Assembly: GCA_031552145.1 (NCBI GenBank)
Contig: JAVBMV010000001.1
Coordinates: 186,001 to 250,000, forward strand
Reading direction: 5' to 3'
Origin: JAVBMV01 sp031552145
GTDB lineage: Bacteria; Myxococcota; Myxococcia; Myxococcales; UBA5297
DNA length: 64,000 bases
The notes below the pieces were generated by a model that was given only the letters and a program-made list of their open reading frames with translations, made no database searches and was not told where the DNA came from. Position numbers and translations under genes: made by a program. Position 1 is the stretch's first letter, and each line of letters starts with the position of its first letter. Positions 1 to 9,193 of the stretch are shown here, piece by piece.

Positions 1-2498
1 CGCACCGGCTCGAAAGTGTGGAAGAGTCCCAGACCCAGGGCAGGGCGGCGCGATTGATCGAGGTAGATGGCCGAGGCGTCGGTCAGCTCGAGCTGGCCGT
101 AGATGGCGAGGTTGATGAAGAGGGTGTGGTCGCGCAGCAGATCGGTGACAGCGAGTCCCGCGGCGCCGATGGCCGCGGTGCCCACCAGCGCTGCCCCGGC
201 CGCCTCGAAGCGCCAGTTGGAGGGGGAGGTAGGATCGTAGGGGCGCGACTTGGGCATGAGGGCGCGCCGGTAGGGTTGCTCGAGCGAGGCGAGGTCGCCG
301 CTCCCGCCTACGCCCTCCGCGGGAGGGGGCTCGCTCAGCGGCGTCTCGATGGCGAGCAGACTCTTTGACTCCATACGGTAGAGGCCATAGGTGCCGCTGT
401 GGAAGGCGAGGAGCCAGAGCGCGCCCTCGGGGGCGGCGTGTGCGGCGAGCGGCGCGCTGGCCAGGTCGGTGAGGCGCGTGAGGTCGCGCTCGCCCTGGGC
501 GCTCTCCTTCAGCAAATAGAGATTGGGACGCCCTTCGTAGAAAGAGCGCAGAAGAATGCCGCCGAGAGCGGGCGCGGGCGCGGGCGCGCGGATCTCCGCG
601 GGGAGCTCGGCCAATCGCTGCTTCTTCAGGGTGGCGAGGTCGAGCGCGAAGAGCGCGCGCTCTCGAGAATCGGTCTGATCCGAGATGAAGAGGAGCCGCC
701 CCCCATCCCAGGCGACATCGGCCTCCGCCCACTCGTCATCGGAGAGTCGGGTGAGCTCCCCCGCGCCTTTTCCTTCGATTTGGAGGCGATAGAGGTCGCG
801 AAACCCCGCGCGATCGATGCCGACGAAAGCGACGGCGCTGCCATCGGGAGAGAGCGCTGGATCGTAGGCCTCCAGCAACTCGCCCAGGTGAAAGCGGCGT
901 ACTCGCCCGAGGGAGAGTGCATGTCCGCTGCCTTTCTTGCGCGTGCTCCAGCGGCGCACGAAGAGCTGATCTGCTTCGCCCGAGCGCCCGATATAGGCCA
1001 GCTTCGCGCCACCGAGCGCGGTGACGCGGCGGTCGACCGGGTGGAGCGACTCGAGCCCCGGGTGTTGATCGCAGGCGACCTCGATTGCGCTGCCGGGATC
1101 GCGCGCGTCCAGCAGCCTGAGCGTGCTCTGTCCGGTTTCGCGCTCCACCGATCGATAGAAGAGTGTTTGGCCGTCGGGCGAGGCCGAGAAAGAGTCTGGC
1201 TCGCCCTCGAGCCCCTTCAGGCGTGTCAGCTCGGTGAGCCGCTGGCCCGCGTCGAGGTAATCGTGGAAGAAGCGATGCTTGAGCCAATCTTTATAGCGCT
1301 CGTCGATGAGCTCGGCGGACTCGCCGACCACCTTTGCCAGTAGCTCCGCGAAGTTCCGGGGTCTTGCGGTCGACTTTTTTGTGCTCCCACCATCCGGGAT
1401 GTCCGCGTCGCCCGAATCACCCGCGTCGGACGGATAACCCGCGTCGGACGCGTCGGGCGGCTCGCCGCCGCCGTCAGGGCGCTCGCTCCCGTCGGCCCCA
1501 CCGCTGTCGTCGGCGACACCGGCGTCGCGCGGCGAGAGCTGTGACCGTCGCCTGGGGTCGACGATGGGCTCCGGCGCCCCGAACGGGTTCTTCGCGATAA
1601 GCGGCGATTGCTCCATGAGCTCGATGAGCGCCTGGTGGCCATAGGTCTCGGCCAGGAAGGTGACCCTCGCTTGGCCGAGCTTATAGATTCCGATGTATCC
1701 CCCCGCCCGCGCTTCGAAGAAGCCGGGCAGCGCGTAGCCCGCCGCGGGATTGGGGTGAGTGACCAGATCGCGCAAGATGTACTCGGCCTGCGGGTCGAGC
1801 CCGTCGAAGGTCATGTACTCGGCGATCCCCTCGATGAACCAGAGCGGAAAGGCTTCGAGCGTGCTCTCTCCCGAGCCGAGCCCGCTGGCGATGGAGGCGT
1901 CGCGCATCTTCTGGATGGTGAACTGGTGCGCCATCTCATGGGTCGAGACGCGCTCGAACTCATGAATGTCGCCAAAAAAGGGCATGGCCATGCGCAGATC
2001 GCGCGGATCGGTTACGCCCAGGGTCCCTTCTCCAATGGTGAAGACGTTGGTCGCCTGAAACTCCGAGTAGGAGGCGTAGAGGATGAAGGGAAAGATCGTG
2101 CGCGGCAGATAGTGAAAGCGATCGGTGAGCCGGTGATACTGATCGAGCAGCGCCGCCGCCGCGTAGGAGGCGGCGGCGCGCTCTCGCTCGTAGAAGAAGA
2201 GTCTGATCCCGCCGCCGCCGCGCTCGGCGCCAAGATCGATGGTCTGCCAATCCCAGTCCCAATAAGGGACGCGGTTCTGCCCCGGGCGCGTCGGCTGTAC
2301 GTAGATATCGGAGAGGTCTCCGCGCTGTTGCTGCCAGGTAGGAGGGGAGAGGTGGAGCGTCCCAAGCGGCGCGGCCCCATCGGTGGGCGCGCGTGCCTGG
2401 GCCGGAGTGGGGATTGCTGTGACGAGCAGCGCAACGGCGAGCGCCGCGCTCGGGGAGCACTTCGCGACACGGAGGGGATTGCGTGGAATGGAGGGCAC
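1..2498 (-). CDS. Secreted zinc-metallopeptidase / TolB-like propeller protein (3' end outside window)
   Basis: This minus-strand frame is open from a GTG at 2498 to the window edge, so the C-terminus is missing. The start is followed by a signal peptide (hydrophobic residues about 18-30, cleavage near AQA). Residues 187-191 are HEMAH, a gluzincin zinc site, and a later WFIEGIAEY segment fits the third Glu ligand. A D/G/A-rich linker (about 1380-1540) leads to repeats typical of TolB/WD40-like propellers, such as SASPDGQTLFY and ALSPDGSAVAF. The last visible part contains a possible membrane segment followed by barrel-like sequence. It is probably an exported or surface metallopeptidase fused to a propeller. 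The peptidase assignment is good; the substrate is unknown. The GTG start has no strong Shine-Dalgarno sequence. Confidence 0.75.
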   Translation of the reverse strand, partial: MPSIPRNPLRVAKCSPSAALAVALLVTAIPTPAQARAPTDGAAPLGTLHLSPPTWQQQRGDLSDIYVQPTRPGQNRVPYWDWDWQTIDLGAERGGGGIRLFFYERERAAASYAAAALLDQYHRLTDRFHYLPRTIFPFILYASYSEFQATNVFTIGEGTLGVTDPRDLRMAMPFFGDIHEFERVSTHEMAHQFTIQKMRDASIASGLGSGESTLEAFPLWFIEGIAEYMTFDGLDPQAEYILRDLVTHPNPAAGYALPGFFEARAGGYIGIYKLGQARVTFLAETYGHQALIELMEQSPLIAKNPFGAPEPIVDPRRRSQLSPRDAGVADDSGGADGSERPDGGGEPPDASDAGYPSDAGDSGDADIPDGGSTKKSTARPRNFAELLAKVVGESAELIDERYKDWLKHRFFHDYLDAGQRLTELTRLKGLEGEPDSFSASPDGQTLFYRSVERETGQSTLRLLDARDPGSAIEVACDQHPGLESLHPVDRRVTALGGAKLAYIGRSGEADQLFVRRWSTRKKGSGHALSLGRVRRFHLGELLEAYDPALSPDGSAVAFVGIDRAGFRDLYRLQIEGKGAGELTRLSDDEWAEADVAWDGGRLLFISDQTDSRERALFALDLATLKKQRLAELPAEIRAPAPAPALGGILLRSFYEGRPNLYLLKESAQGERDLTRLTDLASAPLAAHAAPEGALWLLAFHSGTYGLYRMESKSLLAIETPLSEPPPAEGVGGSGDLASLEQPYRRALMPKSRPYDPTSPSNWRFEAAGAALVGTAAIGAAGLAVTDLLRDHTLFINLAIYGQLELTDASAIYLDQSRRPALGLGLFHTFEPV

Positions 2499-2559
2499 GG
2501 GGCTCGCTCGCCGCCTGCTGGCGTCGAGCGCGAACCTAGGCACCCCCAGCGGTGCTCGC

Positions 2560-3009
2560 CTATTGCTCGTCGTTGGGTGTCGAGGAGATTGGGAAAAGCG
2601 TGCCGCCCACGCCCAACGCAAAGTGGCCCGGAGTGGGCTCCTCCAGGAGCGGCGCCAGCGCCCCTTGCGCCTGGCGACTGAAGCGCGCCGTGAGCCCGCG
2701 CGCGGTGGTGCAGTAGAGCGTGTCGCCGCGAAGGCGCAGCGTCGCGAGGGAGAGCGGCTCTTCGCCAGACGAGAGCGCGAGCATCAGGCGCTCTCCCTCG
2801 AGCTTGAGCGAGCGCACCTGCACGGGCGCATCCTCCACCGCAATGGGGCAGCGCTCCTCCCCAATGTGCAGCAAATAGCCCCCCTCGGGCCGGCGCTCGA
2901 TCGAGCGGTCGAAGAGCGCCGTGACTCTGGGGTGGGTGATGGGCACGCCGTCGCAGCGCCAGGCACCCTCTCGATCCAGTGTGATCGCGCTGCTCATTCG
3001 CGCGCTCAT
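2560..3009 (-). CDS. DUF1285 family protein
   Basis: The 149-residue product matches the DUF1285 pattern: an early WRCDGVPITHPRV segment, then a DRSIERRPEGGYLL-type strand, then VEDAPVQVRSL. The ATG at 3009 is chosen because GGAGGA lies six bases upstream; a second in-frame ATG at 2997 is a weaker alternative. It starts 23 bases after the upstream membrane protein gene, so the two are probably cotranscribed with cinA. The family is widespread in proteobacteria, and I know of no firmly assigned function. No signal peptide is visible, so it is probably cytoplasmic. Confidence 0.75.
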   Translation of the reverse strand: MSARMSSAITLDREGAWRCDGVPITHPRVTALFDRSIERRPEGGYLLHIGEERCPIAVEDAPVQVRSLKLEGERLMLALSSGEEPLSLATLRLRGDTLYCTTARGLTARFSRQAQGALAPLLEEPTPGHFALGVGGTLFPISSTPNDEQ

Positions 3010-3032
3010 GTGGGGTCCTCCAGCCGGTGTGC

Positions 3033-4274
3033 TCACCATGAGAAGCCGCGGAAGGTGAGCGCGCCCCAGGTGTTGACCGCGACACCGAGCGCCGCGAGTG
3101 TGCAGAAGAGCTTGCTCCGGGTGCTCCAGGCGCCCAGCGCCAGGAGGAGCATCAGATAGGGAGTGTAGTCGAGGCTGAACCGGAAGCCGAACTGCATGTA
3201 GCCGTCGTTCTGGTAGAGCAGCCCCGGCAGGGCGACGCAGAGGGTGGTGAGCCAGAGCGCGCGGTGCAGGCGCGGTCGTGCCTTTGGCCAGAGCAATAGT
3301 ATGAGGAGCGGCGTGGTGACGAGCAATGATAGTCCGTGTGGGTCGAAGCCGATGCGCAGCGGGTCGAGCTCCAGCGTGGGCAAGCGCGTGAAGGCGGCAT
3401 GCAGGTTGCGCTCCAGGTAGTGGTAGCTGAAGAGGCCCCATTGCTCGATGTCGCTGTTGACGCGGTTATTGTAGAGCAGGCGGTGGCCGAACTCGCCGAC
3501 GCTGCCGAAACGCGCCCAGTTGAAGAGCGCGTGCGCCGCCGCGAGCGGCAGCGCCCCCAAGGCAAAGCGGAAGATCGGGCGCGCCCGCTCCCGGCACCAC
3601 TCGCCGAGGCGCCCCCGCGCCGACTCTCTCAGCTCGGTGAGCGTCAGCGTTCCCTTGGGCCAGAGCACCTCGGCGGCGAAGAAGACCGCTGAAAAGAGGA
3701 GCGGCGTGCGCGTGAGCGTCGCCGCCGACCAGAAAAGTCCCGCCAGCCAAGGCCTGCGCGCGCCGCGCGCGCAGAGGAGGTAGAGGCAGGTGAAGCCCGT
3801 GCCGAGGATCTCGGCGGTGAACCAGACCTCGCCGCGATTGGCGCAGGAGAAGAAGAGGGTGCCGAAGCCAAAGAGCCCCGCGAAGAGCAGGTTCTCCCGC
3901 TCGGTGCGCCCCGACGCTTCTTCGCGTGCGAGCGCCTGCAGCAAGAGGAAGAAGAGCGCCAGGGCGAGCGCCGCCGCGAAGAGGGTGAAGGAGGTGTCGT
4001 TGAACTGGTATCCCCAGAGCGCGACGAAGGGGAGCATCACGACCGCGGGCATGGCGGGGAAGCTCACGTACCAGCGCTCGTCCTCGAGCACCCAGTCCTC
4101 CAGATTGGGTGGGTCGACGTCGATGTCGAGCCGGCCATCGAGGAGCGCCGCGGCCTGATAGATGAAGTGGGGCGCCTTGCTCTGGTGGAAGAAGCGCTCT
4201 CCCGCGGAGAGCGCAAGGAAGAGCGCGGCGGCAGCGAAGAGCGCCGCTGCGAGCCCGAGCTCCCGGCGCCTCAA
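3033..4274 (-). CDS. Polytopic membrane protein, GT-C glycosyltransferase-like
   Basis: The 413-residue product begins with a hydrophobic segment and contains roughly eight to ten membrane helices. A conserved-looking soluble loop after the first helix (FFHQSKAPHF, then WYVSFPAMPAV) resembles the first loop of polyprenol-dependent GT-C enzymes, but I cannot identify a definite catalytic DD/DE pair. The frame is open much further upstream, into cinA. I place the start at TTG 4274, which overlaps the cinA stop as TTGA and gives a normal N-terminal helix. It is probably translationally coupled to cinA. A role in lipid-linked sugar transfer is inference from fold resemblance only. Confidence 0.6.
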   Translation of the reverse strand: MRRRELGLAAALFAAAALFLALSAGERFFHQSKAPHFIYQAAALLDGRLDIDVDPPNLEDWVLEDERWYVSFPAMPAVVMLPFVALWGYQFNDTSFTLFAAALALALFFLLLQALAREEASGRTERENLLFAGLFGFGTLFFSCANRGEVWFTAEILGTGFTCLYLLCARGARRPWLAGLFWSAATLTRTPLLFSAVFFAAEVLWPKGTLTLTELRESARGRLGEWCRERARPIFRFALGALPLAAAHALFNWARFGSVGEFGHRLLYNNRVNSDIEQWGLFSYHYLERNLHAAFTRLPTLELDPLRIGFDPHGLSLLVTTPLLILLLWPKARPRLHRALWLTTLCVALPGLLYQNDGYMQFGFRFSLDYTPYLMLLLALGAWSTRSKLFCTLAALGVAVNTWGALTFRGFSW

Positions 4275-5551
4275 GTCAGGGCCCCGCGGAGCTCTCTCCA
4301 GAGCAGCTCGAGCGCGCGGCTGGCGGCAAAGTGGCGGAGTCGCTCGCGCTCGAAGGCGTAGCAGTGTCGCTCGCAGAGAGTGCGTGAGCCGTTGGCGAGC
4401 GAGATATAGACGGTGCCCACCGGGTCTTCCTGGGTGCCCCCAGAGGGGCCGGCATAGCCGGTGATGCCGAGGCCGTAAGTGGCGCCGGCGCGCGCGCGCG
4501 CGGCCTCCGCGAGGGCGCGCGTCACCGGCTCGCTCACCGCGCCGTTGCGCGCGACAAACGTGCGCTCGAGGCCGAGCAAGTCGCTCTTTGCCTCGTCGGA
4601 GTAGACGACCGCGGAGGAGCGGAGCGCCCTGCTCGCGCCGGGGGCCGAGGCGAGGAGCGAGGCGCAGAGCCCCGCGGTGCAGGACTCGGCCATCGCGACG
4701 GTCGCGTTGGCGGCCGTGAGTTCGCGCAAAAGCACCTGCGCGAATTCGTCGTCGTCGGCGCCGAAGAGGTGCTCGGCGAGCAGCGCCGAGGCCTCCGCGC
4801 AGGCCAGTTCTAGATGTTGCCGCGCCTCCTCTCGAGTGGCGCCGGTCGCGCGCAGCTTGAGGTGGTTCTCGGGAGCCTTCGTGCGCGTGCCCATCGAGAG
4901 CCAGGGGTGACGCGCCAGGAGCGGCGCGGCGAGCGCGTCGAGATGGCTCTCGGGTAGTCCGATGGTCTTGAGGACGCGCGCGGCCGCAAAGAGGGTCTCT
5001 CGCTTGCCGGCGAGCGAGCCGGTGTGCGCCTCGGCGATGGCCCTCTCGACGCGGGGCATCACCTCGCGCGCGCAGAGCACCTCGAACTCGCGCGGGACAC
5101 CGGGCAAAAAGAAGCACATGGCCCGCCCGATCTTTACGATTGAGAGCGGCGCCGTTCCGACGGGGTTCTCCACTACCTCGGCGCCAGCGGGGACGCGCGC
5201 GACGCGCGCATTGTTGGGGGTGAAGGCCATGCCCCGCTTGGCGAGCCGCTCGCGCACGCGCGCTAGAGTGGGCTCGTGCAGCGCGAGGCTCACGTCCGCC
5301 GCCTGGGCTGCCGCCTCGATGGTGAGATCGTCCAGGGTGGGCCCGAGTCCGCCCGAGACCACCGCGAGGTCAGCTCTCTCTCCCATCGCGCGCAATGCCG
5401 AGGCGATCGCCTCGAGGTCATCCGGTAAGGTGAGGTGGCTGGCGACCCGATGGCCCAGCGCATGGACGCGCTCGGCGAAGAAGGCGACGTTGGTATCGAC
5501 TACGCTGCCATCGAGGAGCTCGTTGCCGGTGCTCAGGAATTCCAGGCGCAT
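4271..5551 (-). CDS. cinA: CinA-like protein: MoaB/MogA domain plus nicotinamide-nucleotide amidase
   Basis: The 426-residue protein has the two-domain CinA layout. The N-terminal molybdopterin-binding-like domain carries LSTGNELL at 6-13 and SGGLGPTLDD at about 66-75. The C-terminal domain, from about residue 265, carries AESCTAG and GITGYAGPSGG, as in PncC-type NMN deamidases. Members of the family can hydrolyse NMN to NaMN in pyridine nucleotide recycling, and some also have an ADP-ribose pyrophosphatase activity. The length is typical. The ATG at 5551 gives the usual N-terminus. The stop overlaps the TTG of the next membrane-protein gene. Confidence 0.92.
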   Translation of the reverse strand: MRLEFLSTGNELLDGSVVDTNVAFFAERVHALGHRVASHLTLPDDLEAIASALRAMGERADLAVVSGGLGPTLDDLTIEAAAQAADVSLALHEPTLARVRERLAKRGMAFTPNNARVARVPAGAEVVENPVGTAPLSIVKIGRAMCFFLPGVPREFEVLCAREVMPRVERAIAEAHTGSLAGKRETLFAAARVLKTIGLPESHLDALAAPLLARHPWLSMGTRTKAPENHLKLRATGATREEARQHLELACAEASALLAEHLFGADDDEFAQVLLRELTAANATVAMAESCTAGLCASLLASAPGASRALRSSAVVYSDEAKSDLLGLERTFVARNGAVSEPVTRALAEAARARAGATYGLGITGYAGPSGGTQEDPVGTVYISLANGSRTLCERHCYAFERERLRHFAASRALELLWRELRGALT

Positions 5552-5568
5552 GGGCGCCACTAATAGGC

Positions 5569-6606
5569 CTACTCGAGCGCCTCGGCAACACGGTCGAGCT
5601 CCATCGAGGCGAGCGTGGTGTTGCCACTGCCGTCGATGGAGCAGAAGAGGAGCTCCCCCGCGGCGTGGCCGCCCAGGAGCCGAGCCAAGAGCGTCCCGCG
5701 CCCGGTGCGCATCGCGAGCGCGAAGGGACGTGCGGGTGGAAAGAGGGAGGGCGCCGAGGCCTCGGCCGAGGCGAAGAGCTGCCTCAGGCACTGCGCGAAG
5801 GGCTCGGGCTGCAGCCCGAGCTTGGCGCCGGGCTCGAGGTGGAGGTGGGAGGGCTCGCCGCTCTGCTTTACCAAGCCACACCCCGTGTAACCCTTGAGCG
5901 TGCGCAGGGAGTCGAGGGGATGTGGTCTGGAGGCTGTGCCCTGAGGCGCGGAGCCTGGATCGGAAGAAGGAGAGAGCGCCTCCGCCTGGGCGCGCTCTGA
6001 CAGGGAGAAAGGTTGGCTCGTCTCGATCGCGGAGGGCGAGCGCTCCGCCGGTGCGGGCGCGCTGGCGGCGAGCGCGGAGAGGCGGCCGATTCCCACCAGG
6101 CCGAAGGCGTCGTGGTTCGCCGCCTGGGCGAGCAGCTCGGTCAGCTCGAAGGTCAAGTTGCCACGGTAGGCTCGCTCCGAGGGGATAACCTCGAGTTGGA
6201 CCGAGTTCCAGCAGAGCACCTCGAGGAGCGCGCGCGAGACATGGTGGAGCAGGATCTTGCGCAGCGCATCCCTTGGGATGAGCCCCCACTCGACGATCAC
6301 CTCGGCGAAGTTGCGGGAGGTGGTGCGACACTCTTGATAGAGCCGGTTGAGCGCTGCGTGCGGCACGCCGTAGGAGACGAGGCGATCAGTGAGCGTGCGC
6401 TTGATGCTTGAGGCGGTGACCCAAGCGATCTTTCCTTTGTGGACGAAGATACCGCCCGTTTTGGCTCCGCTGGAGAGCCGCAGCTCGCTCCCCTCCGCTC
6501 TGCGCAACTCGGCCAGCACGGCAGTCAGAATGCGCTCCGCTTCACCGTCGAGGCGGGGATCGGCGAATGCTGCAAGGGAGGGGGAGGAGAGGTGTTCGGT
6601 CGTCAT
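5569..6606 (-). CDS. DUF4388-like / Roadblock-like two-domain protein
   Basis: The 345-residue product has an N-terminal PatA/DUF4388-like domain (about 20-165) containing GKIAWVTASS and KRTLTDRLV, a Pro/Ser/Ala-rich linker, and a C-terminal domain starting near LDSLRTLKGYTGCGLV that resembles a Roadblock/LC7 fold. The same domains occur in the gene at 10709-11797, and the C-terminal domain alone occurs at 10214-10582. Roadblock proteins often act as partners or GAPs of small Ras-like GTPases such as MglA, so a signalling role is inferred. The ATG at 6606 is chosen because the domain begins soon after it; the longer in-frame extension to 6750 looks non-coding. It lies 17 bases upstream of cinA. 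Confidence 0.7.
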   Translation of the reverse strand: MTTEHLSSPSLAAFADPRLDGEAERILTAVLAELRRAEGSELRLSSGAKTGGIFVHKGKIAWVTASSIKRTLTDRLVSYGVPHAALNRLYQECRTTSRNFAEVIVEWGLIPRDALRKILLHHVSRALLEVLCWNSVQLEVIPSERAYRGNLTFELTELLAQAANHDAFGLVGIGRLSALAASAPAPAERSPSAIETSQPFSLSERAQAEALSPSSDPGSAPQGTASRPHPLDSLRTLKGYTGCGLVKQSGEPSHLHLEPGAKLGLQPEPFAQCLRQLFASAEASAPSLFPPARPFALAMRTGRGTLLARLLGGHAAGELLFCSIDGSGNTTLASMELDRVAEALE

Positions 6607-6691
6607 TCGCTCTGTTCGGTGGGGAAGGGCGGAGACACGAGGCGGAATCCAATTATCTAAATGGAGACGAGGCGGGTCAATCGTAGGCCCA

Positions 6692-7558
6692 TCAAAAGTA
6701 GACGCGCTTGCGCCGCTTGAGAGAACGGCCGAGCGATGCCTGTATGGCACACTTGACTGCCTGGACCCTTGCCGAGACCGCGCTCTCCTCTTCTCCGTCG
6801 CGCTCGTCGAAGTAGAGGGGCTCGCAAAAGTGAAGGTAGTAGCGTGAGGGGAGCGGCAGCGGAAGCAAGGTCGGCGTCACGGGAAGGGCCGGCATCCCCA
6901 GCAGCTTTGCCAGCGAGCCGAGGTTGGCGAGCGCGGGTGCCTGCTCCTCGGCTCCGACCACGGAGACCGGTACGATGGGGCTGCCGGTCTCCAGCGCCAG
7001 ATGCATGAAGCCGTTGCCAAACTCGGCGAGCCTGTAACGGTCGCGCCAGAGCTTGTTGAGGCCGCGCACTCCTTCGGGCATGACGAGGATCGCCTCCTCG
7101 TTGGCGAGCAGCTTGCGCGCGTTCTCGGGAGTCCCCACTACCTGCCCCAGCCGGGCCATCCAGACCGAGACGTAGGGAAGCGTCGGTACCCACCGCTCCA
7201 CCATGGCTCGCACGGGGCGCGCCGGTCGCGCCTCCAGCAGCATGGCGATGGCGATCATGGCCGCATCGAAGGGGAGCTGGCCCGAGTGATTCGCGACCAG
7301 CAGCACGCGCCCCTGGGGCACGTTCTCTAGCCCCGTCGCTTCCACATGGAAGTAGTGCTTGTACATCCAGATGAAGGGCGCCAGGGCGGCGCGGGCATAT
7401 TCGGACGAGAAACCGAATGGGTCGAAGCCATACTCGTTTGCGCGCGCCTTTGCCTGCTCGAGCCCATGCGCCAGCTCGGGGCCGGCGAGCTGCTCGGTCC
7501 AGGCCCTCAGCGCATTGCCCAAGAGGGCCGAGAGCTTCCTCGACTCCTGCTCGCCCAT
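6692..7558 (-). CDS. PlsC-like lysophospholipid acyltransferase family protein
   Basis: The 288-residue product carries the acyltransferase block NHSGQLPFDAAM and the later glycerophosphate-binding type block VMPEGVRGL. The His-to-Asp spacing (NH-SGQLPF-D) is longer than the HX4D of classical PlsC and matches the diverged branch that resembles DAGAT or hemolysin-type acyltransferases. There is a FIWMYKHYF segment before the catalytic block that may associate with the membrane. The ATG at 7558 follows a GGGGGT purine stretch and comes 13 bases after the aminopeptidase stop, so the two are likely cotranscribed. The acyl acceptor is unknown. Confidence 0.8.
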   Translation of the reverse strand: MGEQESRKLSALLGNALRAWTEQLAGPELAHGLEQAKARANEYGFDPFGFSSEYARAALAPFIWMYKHYFHVEATGLENVPQGRVLLVANHSGQLPFDAAMIAIAMLLEARPARPVRAMVERWVPTLPYVSVWMARLGQVVGTPENARKLLANEEAILVMPEGVRGLNKLWRDRYRLAEFGNGFMHLALETGSPIVPVSVVGAEEQAPALANLGSLAKLLGMPALPVTPTLLPLPLPSRYYLHFCEPLYFDERDGEEESAVSARVQAVKCAIQASLGRSLKRRKRVYF

Positions 7559-7571
7559 GGCTCTACCCCCG

Positions 7572-9071
7572 TCAGGCGCGCCGCTGGCGCCACACCTGCG
7601 CGATCCAGCGCTCGACGTCGCGCGAGCTCCGCGGGATCTGGGCGGAGAGATTACGCCGCCCGGTCGCGGTGACCAGGACATCTTCCTCCACCCGGATGCC
7701 GATGCCGCGGAAGCGCGCCGGCACGGTGAGATCGTCCGATTGGAAGTAGAGCCCGGGCTCGATCGTGAGCACCATGCCCGGCGCGAGCCGGGCCGCGCGG
7801 TAGGGCAGAGGCTCGCAGTCATGTACGTCGAGCCCAAGCATGTGCGAGACCGTGTGGAGCGTGTAGCGCTTGTAGGTCAAACGGTCTAGACGGAGCGCCT
7901 CCTCGGCCGTCTCGCGGAGGATCCCCAGCCGGACCAGCCCCTCCACCAGCACGCGCGTGGCGGCGTGATGGGGCTCGGCGAAATAGGCGCCCGGCTTCAC
8001 CGCCGCGATCGCCGCGTCCTGCGCGGCGATGACCAAGTCGTAGAGCTCGCGCTGCTCCGGCGAAAACTTCCCCGAGAGGGGGAGGGTGCGCGAGATATCG
8101 GCCGAATAGAGGTCGTCGGCCTCGGCGCCGCAGTCCATCAGCACCAGCTTCCCCTTGGGGAGGCGCTGGTCGTTGCGGGTCCAGTGCAGGACCGTCGCAT
8201 CCGCCCCCGCCGCCGCGATGGTGGCGAAGCCCACGCCGGCGCCTTCGATTCTGCAGCGCGCGTCGAAGACTGCCTCCAGCTCGCGCTCGCTCTTCGCGTG
8301 GCGCATGGTGGCGATGACCTCCTCGAGGGCCGTCTTGGTGGCGGCGATCGCGCGCACGAGCGAGGTGACCTCGGCGGGGCTCTTCACCGCGCGCAGCTCG
8401 GCCAGCGCCAGCGCCAGCTCCGCATCCTGGGTCGACTCGGAGGAGGCGCGCAGAGAGTTGTCGACCAGCTCCGAGAGGCCGCGGACCACCCGCACCTTGG
8501 CGTTGCCCGCGCGCAGATGGAGCAGCGCGTCCTGCAGCGCGTCGAGCGGCGTCGCCTCATCGACGCCGTAGCGGAGCTTGGAGCCTTCGATGCCGAGGCG
8601 CGCCCCGACCCAGAGGGCGCCACGGGCTCGGTCGGTATAGAAGGCTGGCGTCGAGCGATCGACCTCGGGCTCGACGAAGAGAAGCGAGCGGTGTCCACCC
8701 TTGGGGCGCGGCAGCATCAGCAGGACGCAGTCGGGCTCGGGATTTCCCACCAAATAGAAGAAGTTGCTGCCCGGGCGGAAGCGGTAGTTTGTGTCGTTGG
8801 CGCGCACCTTCTCGTGCCCGGTCGGCACCACGATGACATCGCCGGGGAAACGCGCCGAGAGCGCCTTGCGCCGAGCGCGGAACTCCTCGACCCCCTTCAT
8901 GGGCTGCTCGCGGCGGCGTGCGCGCTCCTGCCAGCCCGTCATCATGAAGTCGAGGAGGGCGCGCGGGGGAGGGACAGGGCTCATCGGCGGCGGCGCCTCA
9001 CCCGCGGGCGCGCGGCGCGCGACCTTCACTTCGCGCTTCTTGGAGGCGCTGGAACTTTTCGAGGTGCTCAT
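7572..9071 (-). CDS. Xaa-Pro aminopeptidase (aminopeptidase P, M24B)
   Basis: The 499-residue protein has the creatinase-like N-terminal domain (RRKALSARFPGD, then YRFRPGSNFFYLVGN) and a pita-bread catalytic domain. Metal ligands are visible in order: two Asp in LMDCGAEADDLYSADISRT, His in SHMLGLDVHD, Glu in TIEPGLYF, and Glu in GIRVEEDV. It removes N-terminal residues preceding proline. About 60 residues of basic, low-complexity N-terminus (rich in Ser, Lys and Pro) precede the domain, without a clear signal peptide. The ATG at 9071 has GGAG about eight bases upstream. It is the first gene of a minus-strand group with the acyltransferase. Confidence 0.92.
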   Translation of the reverse strand: MSTSKSSSASKKREVKVARRAPAGEAPPPMSPVPPPRALLDFMMTGWQERARRREQPMKGVEEFRARRKALSARFPGDVIVVPTGHEKVRANDTNYRFRPGSNFFYLVGNPEPDCVLLMLPRPKGGHRSLLFVEPEVDRSTPAFYTDRARGALWVGARLGIEGSKLRYGVDEATPLDALQDALLHLRAGNAKVRVVRGLSELVDNSLRASSESTQDAELALALAELRAVKSPAEVTSLVRAIAATKTALEEVIATMRHAKSERELEAVFDARCRIEGAGVGFATIAAAGADATVLHWTRNDQRLPKGKLVLMDCGAEADDLYSADISRTLPLSGKFSPEQRELYDLVIAAQDAAIAAVKPGAYFAEPHHAATRVLVEGLVRLGILRETAEEALRLDRLTYKRYTLHTVSHMLGLDVHDCEPLPYRAARLAPGMVLTIEPGLYFQSDDLTVPARFRGIGIRVEEDVLVTATGRRNLSAQIPRSSRDVERWIAQVWRQRRA

Positions 9072-9193
9072 TTCTGGCTCCTGTGGCTCGTGATGGGCCT
9101 CGCGGCCGAGGAAACGGTCCCCGTCAGACTAACCAAAAGAGGTCGCCAAGGCGATAACAACAGGAGCGCCGCGGAGTGCCGGAGGGCCCGGTA

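Noticed and set aside
399..1343. Long plus-strand open frame of 314 codons
   Set aside because: It is codon-aligned with the minus-strand peptidase-propeller gene, which has recognisable motifs. High GC makes antisense frames open.
1380..1540. Short imperfect repeats that look like a microsatellite or CRISPR fragment
   Set aside because: They are coding repeats for an Asp/Gly/Ala-rich linker, in frame, with no uniform spacers.
4275..5117. Upstream extension of the membrane protein frame
   Set aside because: It lies fully inside cinA and has Arg/Ala-rich antisense-like composition with no hydrophobic or conserved pattern.
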